Source: Siphonodentalium dalli (taxonomy: Eukaryota; Mollusca; Scaphopoda; Gadilida; Siphonodentaliidae). From it: a stretch of DNA of 64,000 bases. Position numbers and translations under genes: made by a program. The notes beneath the pieces were generated by a model, which saw only the letters and a program-made list of their open reading frames with translations, did not search any database and had not been told where the DNA came from. The stretch spans positions 181,694,011 through 181,758,010 of the forward strand of contig CP136064.1 in assembly GCA_032622095.1 (NCBI GenBank), in the 5' to 3' direction. Of this stretch, positions 57,853 through 64,000 are shown piece by piece. Numbering within the stretch: the stretch's first letter is position 1; every line of letters starts with the position of its first letter.

Positions 57853-58440
57853 TTATCTTTTCGGATTGAACCATTCTAAAGCTTCGAATGCAGATTTCGA
57901 TGCATCAGACAACGGCATAAATTTTGAAAATTCAAGATCAATAACTGGTTTTTTTTGTAACGGTTGATGTTGAGGGTTCTGCTGAGAAGGTATAGGTGTA
58001 AATTTAGAATGTTGATTTTGTTGAGTTTGCATCGGTGTAAACTTTGAATGATTTAGAGAAAGCTTTGTTTTACGTTTAGATTCTTTTTGATTACCTCTTT
58101 GTTGTGTTTGCTTCCGAGTAATCTTTGAACGTTTTGGAGAAACCTTTGATTTACTTTTAGATTGTCTACCAGTTTGTTCAAATGAATTTTTCAAAAGACT
58201 TCTAATTAAAACTCCTCCAAGAAACCCACTACCACCTCGTTGTAAAATTAATTTGCGTTTTGTTTCCATATCAGTTGATCGATCAGAGATTTTTTTAAGA
58301 ACATTTTTATTTCTCTGAAAAAACTTTTTTGTCTGTGATGGTAATTTCCAATCATTTTCAAGAAATAATTCAGCTGCAAAAGTGAAGAAATTTATAATTT
58401 GTGACAGTTCATCACGACTAAACATCTCGGTGGACGACAT
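57853..58440 (-). CDS. Core-like protein, diverged duplicate of the GG-tail module with a repetitive basic tail (module 1)
   Basis: 195 residues from the ATG at 58,440 (MSSTEMF); an upstream in-frame ATG inside the ATPase gene is less likely. Residues about 14-90 parallel the next gene: IINFFTFAAELFLENDWKLP, then FFQRNKNVLKKISD and RKLILQRGGSGFLGGVLIRS. The tail has low-complexity KxTKLSLNHSKFTPMQTQQ-type repeats with HSKFTP twice, ending in VIDLEFSKFMPLSD. Likely a virion core or minor capsid component by analogy; function not shown. Confidence 0.72.
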   Translation of the reverse strand: MSSTEMFSRDELSQIINFFTFAAELFLENDWKLPSQTKKFFQRNKNVLKKISDRSTDMETKRKLILQRGGSGFLGGVLIRSLLKNSFEQTGRQSKSKSKVSPKRSKITRKQTQQRGNQKESKRKTKLSLNHSKFTPMQTQQNQHSKFTPIPSQQNPQHQPLQKKPVIDLEFSKFMPLSDASKSAFEALEWFNPKR

Positions 58441-58471
58441 GGTTCTAAAATGAAAAAAATAACAACTGAAT

Positions 58472-59122
58472 TTATACTTTTGAATATATGACAGGACCTC
58501 GGTCATTAGCTGTCAACCATTTATGGAAAATATCAGTTCTAATTCGCAAATAATTTTCTGTTCTAGGATGAAAATCTACTAAAATATATCCATGATTTAT
58601 TGAAGTTGCATCTTCGTATGCTTGTTTCAAATGATTGGTTTGCATTTGATGAGCCAAAACTTTTATTTGATTTTTATCTCGAACGCTTTGAAATAAAACC
58701 ATGTAGTGTGCATTCAAACTTATAGTTCTGCTACTTTTTGATTTTTGGAACATGTTTTGAGTAATGTAAATTATTGAAGCATTTCGATGATGACCTTTTC
58801 TAGTAAACCAAAGCATTATTTTGTCTTCATCTTGTTCCCCCATCATGTCATCGAAAACAACAAGATGAGGAAATGATTTATCTGATACAATTTCCTCATC
58901 ATCGTCTGGAATACCATCGATAAACTTAACGTTATCAATTTCTTTTATACGATTGTATGTGTCTTGCCATTCTTTGTAACACCAAACTATTTTCTTTGGT
59001 GGTGTTTGGAATAAATCGTGTTTAAATTCAATAACTTTTTTAACAAATTCTGTTTTACCTGATCCACTAGGTCCGCTGATAAAGAAATTACACGGATGTT
59101 GGAAAAGTAAAGATTCTTCCAT
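58472..59122 (-). CDS. ATP: Genome-packaging ATPase (FtsK/HerA type)
   Basis: 216 residues. It powers DNA translocation into the capsid. Walker A is GPSGSGKT at residues 17-24, close to the N-terminus as usual for Polinton ATPases. Walker B is LVVFDDMM at 87-94 with acidic D91/D92. A sensor-like polar motif lies in IIYITQNMFQKSKSSRTISLNAHY. The length and motif order fit the A32-like/FtsK-HerA family of adenovirus-like elements. The gene starts 34 nt after the orphan gene ends. The frame is intact. Confidence 0.92.
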   Translation of the reverse strand: MEESLLFQHPCNFFISGPSGSGKTEFVKKVIEFKHDLFQTPPKKIVWCYKEWQDTYNRIKEIDNVKFIDGIPDDDEEIVSDKSFPHLVVFDDMMGEQDEDKIMLWFTRKGHHRNASIIYITQNMFQKSKSSRTISLNAHYMVLFQSVRDKNQIKVLAHQMQTNHLKQAYEDATSINHGYILVDFHPRTENYLRIRTDIFHKWLTANDRGPVIYSKV

Positions 59123-59155
59123 GTTGTCACTTTGATGTCTAATCAGAGAGTGAAC

Positions 59156-59806
59156 TTAACGACGTGTGAATTTAGTTCTTAAAGAGAAATCTCCAAAGCT
59201 GTAAACATTTCCATACATTTCAATAATCCAATTATCATAGTCTTCTATTCTTCTGTACTTTGTTCTGTAAATAAAAAAATCATCCCCCAAAATGTTTTGA
59301 ATTTTTGCATATGTTGACATTGTTTTTGTTAACAAATACCCATAGATCCTAGGATCTGATTCAAAAGTTCCCCCAGCAAGAGGAAAATGATCTTCATACT
59401 TTGTATAATGAATATAGTCATGTTCATCAAAAGTTCCTAAATCTATATCTAAATGGTGTTGATCACCACCAAATGTCCAAAAATCAGATATTTTTTCAAT
59501 GAGAAAAAATGTTTTGAATTTAATAAATGATTCAATATATTTTTGAGAGAAATGAGAAGATATACTTGACTCAAGATAGGCCAATCTCTGTAAACATTCG
59601 CCGACATCACAGCATCGTAGTATTGCTTTCTTTTCTCTTTCAAACCAGACTTCTTGTAATTCCTTCTTTATCTCTGGAATAAGCGTTGACTGTGCCACCA
59701 AATATCCATAAATCTTCTCAGCAATTTCTGGAGGTACTACTCCTGCCAACATCTTGACATGAAATGACTCAACATCTCCATCCGTATGGGTATGTATGAA
59801 TACCAT
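59156..59806 (-). CDS. Orphan protein overlapping the PolB 3' end
   Basis: 216 residues from the ATG at 59,806. An upstream GTG would add 18 residues but is not a likely animal start. It overlaps the end of PolB by 38 nt in another frame. The fold is unrecognised; predicted mostly helical in the first half, with acidic and aromatic segments in the second (FGGDQHHLDIDLGTFDEHDY). The position between polymerase and packaging ATPase might point to a replication or packaging accessory, but no motif supports this. Confidence 0.7.
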   Translation of the reverse strand: MVFIHTHTDGDVESFHVKMLAGVVPPEIAEKIYGYLVAQSTLIPEIKKELQEVWFEREKKAILRCCDVGECLQRLAYLESSISSHFSQKYIESFIKFKTFFLIEKISDFWTFGGDQHHLDIDLGTFDEHDYIHYTKYEDHFPLAGGTFESDPRIYGYLLTKTMSTYAKIQNILGDDFFIYRTKYRRIEDYDNWIIEMYGNVYSFGDFSLRTKFTRR

Positions 59807-62800
59807 TGACGAGTTTTCGTTTTGTGTACACCGATCTGAAAGTTTTGGTTTGACACTCACTAATCAATTGATGGTTCTTTTGTCTTTTAATTCTGGAAGG
59901 ATACTCAACAACAGTTTTGAAATTTTCACGATCATTAACACATTGTACCATTGTTTCAAAATTAACTTTTTGACTTGTGCTGTAATCAAGAGTGATACCT
60001 TTTACCTTACATTTGGTGTATCTTCTCCCATCTTTGATGTATTCATATCCGTAGTTCTTTGGCCCAAGTCCAACAAATTTGACAATCTTTGCATCTGGAT
60101 GTTCGTCGCTCCATTTCCCCAATCTTCCTTCGATAGTTTTGATGTTCTTCTTTGATGGATCACTGACATACATACAGCTGTCTGTATCAAAATACAGCAC
60201 TCTATCTCCAAGTTTTTCTAAAACTTTATACAATTGTAATCTTGCATACGCTGTAACAAAAGAAGCAACAACAACATTTGCTGAATGATGAGGTTCAATA
60301 TTATCTAAGATGTCAACATAATTTACCAGAATGAATTTGTCACCATCAAGAAGTGTAACATTTTGAACAATTATATTGTTACTAGTAAGCAATTCAAAAT
60401 AACGTGATGGTTTATCCACATACTCTGTTTTTGACATAAGATTTCTTTGTGCATTCTTACCCCATATACAATTAATCATAATTTTAGATATTTGACGTTT
60501 TCCTGGATTCTTCTCGATGTTCTCCAATTTTATACCCTCAGCTGCATAATAATCCTGTACAAACTTTTGTTTCTGTTCTTCTGTCTCAACACCAAATGGA
60601 TAACCACTACATTCCTGTTTGATCTTTAGATGTTTATCGATATAGGATTTGTATATTTCATCTGTCCAATCTGTCCAATGCCAAATTTGGTACACATCAA
60701 GTATTTTGTAGCCAACATCCATTGCTTTGAATAATTCTGGCGTGGTCCACACTCCGGTTATAGCTCGATCTTCTTCTGAATGGTTACATGCCTCGTTCTC
60801 ATTGATGGCACAAGTGTTGCACAGAGTAAAAACCATTTTCTTGTTACAATGAATCGGTAGAACTGGAATATACAATTTCGATGGTGGTAAAATTGTACAT
60901 TTAACAAGCCCCGCATAGTCTCTAATGTGTTCTTGATCGATCTGCTCTTGGCTCAAAATTTCTGGATGTCCAACAGGGTAGAATTTATATTTGTTGCAAA
61001 ATGGATACAACGAACACACATCGATGAACTTGATTTCTTTTGTGGAATCTTGATCAATTTCCTCGTACAATTTGATGGCATTTGTACGTCCACCAAACAA
61101 TGCTTCTCTTGGCAAAATGGGGTCTCGATGTTTGTAGAAAGATTCCATTTGTTGTTTGAATTTCACATCCGATTTCATTCTTTCGTCGATCTGATGCTCC
61201 CAAATTGATTCAACTCTGTAACCAAGACTTTCCAGTTCATCTTTCTTCTGTTGGGTTCTTGTATATAATTCTTCCATGGTGAGCATCGTATAGGGATTCT
61301 TGTATTGTCTGTTGTTGTAACATTTTGGACATCCATGAAACAGACATCCATTCATCTCAAAAACTGTTCTTGTGGCTTCCTCATATCCATCGACGTAGTG
61401 TCCACCAATCTTGATTTCTCCTCCATTCAAAGCATGCTTGATTGTTATCATACGTGACAATGATATATGTTGAAGCCAACGTATCGCTTTCATGGAATAG
61501 TTTTTAGCACATGGGTATCCACCATCTGGAATGATTCCAATTGTTTTCTCTGGCATTGAATTCTTCCTCCATGCCAAATTGCAAACTTGTGCCAATGTTA
61601 TTGACTCAATGAACGGGTCAATCTGTTCTGTTTCCAATATGTATTTCCTGAATTTTCCACATCCACGGCGAAGAATATCCACGTCTGATTTGCAGTACTT
61701 CTCTATCTCTTCTTGGAAGTTGAATATCGCATAATTTTCTATTTTCTCATTGTACCATTCAAAGAATTTCTCTCGATTTTCCACGCTCATCATATCTGGT
61801 TTGTAGTAATCACAAGCCAAGTAAGGTCCAATGTAATTTTGAAACTTTGGTGAATTCGCCCAATGTGGAAAGTGTCCTTTTGCCATCTCATTCAGCTGAA
61901 AAGTTTGTGGAAATTTTGAAAGCGGCATCATCAGAAAACTCAGAGAATCAATAACTTTCACGCTGTTGCATTTTAAACTGAGAATTTTGTTTCCATTCAT
62001 GATCAGTTCTGGTTTATGAATTCCACTTTGTATGAGTGCTTGAAGTAGAAACTGTGCATCGTATCCCTGAGCATTATGTGCTATTGCAACACATCCTTTG
62101 TGATCTTGATGGAATAACCAGTTTGTGAAGTCTGTTAAAACGTTGTCACCCTTGAATACAAATTCTCTGGAATCCGGTCCGCATGTTTCACATTTTTCTT
62201 CGATTGGTTTGCACATGCAATCTCCACAAGCGGTATGTGCAACACAGAAGTTTGGAATATGAACACCTGTGTCTTGTCTGCATTCAAAGTCAAAGAATAC
62301 ATATGGAATCTTTGCAGGTTTCTTTTCCGGTGATTCATATTTTGGAATGTAGCACCTGTGATCTGCTTCAACGATTTCTTTGCAATGTTTGCATTTCTTC
62401 AACCCCGCACATATATGTCTGTTTGATTTATTGATGAGAAATTCTTCATCACAAATGTTGCATAGTTGAACCAAATCACATATTTTTCTTTTCTGTTTTC
62501 CTTCCGTCTTCAAATGGTTGTCGAAACAAGATTTACTTCTGAATGATCGTCGACACGTTCTACACTTCACCAAATTTGTGAAATTACACTGTGTCAATGA
62601 CCAGCATGCACAAACAAATCTGCATCGATGATCGCCACGACTTTTGAATCCAATGTCACAGAATTCGCAGTAGTAGCTGGTGCCTAGAAATCCTTTGATT
62701 GATGTTATGGTGTCGAAGTGATTGTTGTTGTAGTAGATGTGTACACATTTGCTCTCCGAACACATTTCTGCAGGTTCAAATAGAAATCCAGCGCCAGCAA

Positions 62801-63842
62801 ATTCATTGTGAATTTTCACAACATATTCTGGATACAATATTTCTTGAATCTTGTGGAACTCATTGATACTGCAAACTGTATCGTGTGGAATACCAGCACG
62901 GTTGAGTAGATTTTTTGCTGCATCTGTTTGTGCTGTGTATATTGATTGTCTTATTCTTTTCCATTTCTTTGACCAGCACGCAGATCCATCACTATCTGCC
63001 TTACACATTCCGACGACAATAGATCTTGCCATACACATAACATCATCAGCATTTTCAATCCGGACAATACTTCTTTTCACTTTTGTAAGCTTGTTCTTGT
63101 CTGCAAATGGTCCATAATGTAGTGAGTGTCGTGTACCACCTTCCGGAATATCTGTAACGAAGATTTCGAAATTGAGTGCACCGTCATGAATTGTAAAGTC
63201 TGCATTTGATTGAACCACATTTTGAATATTATCCATGAGTGTCTCACCATTCAATTCACTGGCTTTTGTGAATGGAATGAAAATGTTCATATCAAGTCCT
63301 GGATGATTTATCGTAACTCTGATTCTTGTCTTCTCATTTGCTGAACATTTCTGTTTCAATTCTTCTGTCAACTTCTCAAATATCTCTGGAATGTTTTCGA
63401 TTGGATCTGTAAATTTCTCGAATTTCACACCAAATTGTCGTGATGCTGATTTAAATTTTCTGGAAAATTTCTCCGAGTTCAGCTCCAATTTGAAATATTT
63501 TGTTGGATTGAACACAACACGCTCTCTAGCCAGACTTCTCTTTCTCTTCCCACCAATTTCTCTATTCTGTCTTCGACCGCGTCCAATCTGACCATCACTA
63601 GAACTTTCTTCACTTTCGCCTCCATCAGTTTCCATATCGCTCTCTTCACTTTCTGCCTCATCAGTTTCCATATCGCTCTCTTCACTTTCTGCCTCATCAG
63701 TTTCCATATCGCTCTCTTCACTTTCTGCCTCATCAGTTTCCATTTCGCTCTCTTCAATAACTGCAGGCCTTGGTCTTTTTCTAACAATATCTTCTTCGCT
63801 GGCGGAGTCGTCTGAAACAGGTCTTTTGATTCTCTTAAACAT
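59769..63842 (-). CDS. POLB: Protein-primed type-B DNA polymerase
   Basis: 1357 residues, large for the family. It replicates the element's DNA. Residues 30-82 hold an acidic minisatellite (DMETDEAESEES-type, about four units). Residues 390-500 hold Cys/His zinc-finger-like clusters. The proofreading exonuclease has Exo I FFDFE (516-520), Exo II HNAQGYD (589-595) and Exo III YCKSDVD (716-722). The polymerase has motif A IDVCSLYP (940-947), motif B KIMINCIWG (1120-1128), motif C YFDTDS (1217-1222) and a KFVGLGPKNYGY end motif (1255-1266). A segment MNGCLFHGCPKCY (830-842) resembles the VSR/homing-nuclease-like insertion known in some of these polymerases. All catalytic acidic residues are present and the frame is open throughout. 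Confidence 0.95.
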   Translation of the reverse strand: MFKRIKRPVSDDSASEEDIVRKRPRPAVIEESEMETDEAESEESDMETDEAESEESDMETDEAESEESDMETDGGESEESSSDGQIGRGRRQNREIGGKRKRSLARERVVFNPTKYFKLELNSEKFSRKFKSASRQFGVKFEKFTDPIENIPEIFEKLTEELKQKCSANEKTRIRVTINHPGLDMNIFIPFTKASELNGETLMDNIQNVVQSNADFTIHDGALNFEIFVTDIPEGGTRHSLHYGPFADKNKLTKVKRSIVRIENADDVMCMARSIVVGMCKADSDGSACWSKKWKRIRQSIYTAQTDAAKNLLNRAGIPHDTVCSINEFHKIQEILYPEYVVKIHNEFAGAGFLFEPAEMCSESKCVHIYYNNNHFDTITSIKGFLGTSYYCEFCDIGFKSRGDHRCRFVCACWSLTQCNFTNLVKCRTCRRSFRSKSCFDNHLKTEGKQKRKICDLVQLCNICDEEFLINKSNRHICAGLKKCKHCKEIVEADHRCYIPKYESPEKKPAKIPYVFFDFECRQDTGVHIPNFCVAHTACGDCMCKPIEEKCETCGPDSREFVFKGDNVLTDFTNWLFHQDHKGCVAIAHNAQGYDAQFLLQALIQSGIHKPELIMNGNKILSLKCNSVKVIDSLSFLMMPLSKFPQTFQLNEMAKGHFPHWANSPKFQNYIGPYLACDYYKPDMMSVENREKFFEWYNEKIENYAIFNFQEEIEKYCKSDVDILRRGCGKFRKYILETEQIDPFIESITLAQVCNLAWRKNSMPEKTIGIIPDGGYPCAKNYSMKAIRWLQHISLSRMITIKHALNGGEIKIGGHYVDGYEEATRTVFEMNGCLFHGCPKCYNNRQYKNPYTMLTMEELYTRTQQKKDELESLGYRVESIWEHQIDERMKSDVKFKQQMESFYKHRDPILPREALFGGRTNAIKLYEEIDQDSTKEIKFIDVCSLYPFCNKYKFYPVGHPEILSQEQIDQEHIRDYAGLVKCTILPPSKLYIPVLPIHCNKKMVFTLCNTCAINENEACNHSEEDRAITGVWTTPELFKAMDVGYKILDVYQIWHWTDWTDEIYKSYIDKHLKIKQECSGYPFGVETEEQKQKFVQDYYAAEGIKLENIEKNPGKRQISKIMINCIWGKNAQRNLMSKTEYVDKPSRYFELLTSNNIIVQNVTLLDGDKFILVNYVDILDNIEPHHSANVVVASFVTAYARLQLYKVLEKLGDRVLYFDTDSCMYVSDPSKKNIKTIEGRLGKWSDEHPDAKIVKFVGLGPKNYGYEYIKDGRRYTKCKVKGITLDYSTSQKVNFETMVQCVNDRENFKTVVEYPSRIKRQKNHQLISECQTKTFRSVYTKRKLVNGIHTYPYGWRC

Positions 63843-63903
63843 TTTTGTCTTGAGTTTTTGTCAGCAAAAAATATTGCGACTGGCTTCTTCGGAGTTGAAG
63901 TGT

Positions 63904-64000
63904 AAAGTGTATAATTACACAATTTTAACACCTGCTTTTATAGCAGTCACGATGAAAAATGCTATAAAAGCAAGTGTAAAATTGTGTAATTATACACTTT
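63904..64000. repeat. Hairpin at the PolB end: ~42-bp inverted arms, 14-nt loop
   Basis: The left arm 63,904-63,945 (AAAGTGTATAATTACACAAT...) and the right arm 63,960-64,000 are near-perfect inverses, ending exactly at the window edge with ...TTATACACTTT. It lies 60 bp upstream of the PolB start. It may be part of the Polinton's terminal inverted repeat, a promoter or origin structure, or a head-to-head junction. The window cannot decide. Confidence 0.85.

Larger units (their letters stand above)
51901..64000 (-). mobile_element. Polinton/Maverick (adintovirus-like) integrated element, thirteen intact co-oriented genes
   Basis: Protein-primed PolB, rve integrase, FtsK/HerA-type packaging ATPase, adenain-type protease and double-jelly-roll and penton-like capsid proteins occur together, which defines a Polinton with virion genes. 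All genes read leftwards, with overlaps or short gaps. No frameshift or internal stop was seen in any of them, unlike every LINE in the window. Gene content spans about 12 kb, at the short end for Polintons. The upstream boundary is at or beyond the window edge; the downstream boundary is undefined. Confidence 0.93.

Noticed and set aside
63479-63931. 150-codon frame overlapping the PolB N-terminus
   Set aside because: It is the same minisatellite read in another frame; PolB has the motif support.
1-64000. tRNA, rRNA or other structural RNA genes
   Set aside because: I scanned for tRNA B-box-like GGTTCRANNCC contexts with acceptor stems and for rRNA words and found none I could defend.

Overview
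The window is animal genomic DNA. It is intron-containing, AT-rich, and dominated by transposable elements, with one partial host gene exon near the left edge. The likely source is a marine invertebrate, and I lean towards a mollusc, possibly a bivalve. The reasons are the many interspersed elements built from tandem ~150-180 bp monomers with short inverted ends (like the 'pearl' elements described in bivalves), the frequent TACATGTA-type words, the CR1/L2-like and L1/Tx1-like LINEs, and a Polinton. No species-level marker (rRNA, tRNA or mitochondrial gene) was seen, so the taxon stays an inference.

Layout. 430-2654 (minus) is one large exon of a host gene encoding an acidic, then lysine-rich nuclear-type protein. 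2.7-11.9 kb is a patchwork of monomeric repeat families (A, C, D) interrupted by MITEs. 11.9-18.4 kb has no recognisable gene but is bracketed at 11,881 and 16,274 by a perfect 30-bp inverted repeat. 18.4-20.5 kb is a decayed LINE split by a TA-flanked MITE. 21.7-22.5 kb has two long palindromes. 23.1-31.9 kb is a nest: a minus-strand LINE whose reverse transcriptase is split by a plus-strand PHD/EN/RT LINE and again by a 1.19-kb foldback element with an 8-bp target duplication. 33.9-36.2 kb is an L1/Tx1-like LINE fragment. 36-45.7 kb holds AT-rich repeats, several MITEs (including two with TTAA targets), another LINE fragment and a partial copy of the next element. 45,696-50,591 is a ~4.9-kb foldback element with ~2.2-kb arms. 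51,115-51,447 is a compact hierarchical palindrome array.

51,901-64,000 is the highlight: a Polinton/Maverick (adintovirus-like) element. It has thirteen co-oriented minus-strand genes, all with intact reading frames. From upstream to downstream they are protein-primed DNA polymerase B, an orphan, the packaging ATPase, two related small core-protein-like genes, a conserved Polinton protein, the integrase, a two-helix membrane protein, the minor capsid (penton-like) protein, a pVI/pX-like basic protein, the double-jelly-roll major capsid protein, a Cys/His orphan, and the adenain-type protease. Together they cover replication, integration, genome packaging, capsid building and maturation, so the element looks like an integrated virus. 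The upstream side carries a ~42-bp hairpin that reaches the window edge; no matching terminal repeat was found on the downstream side.
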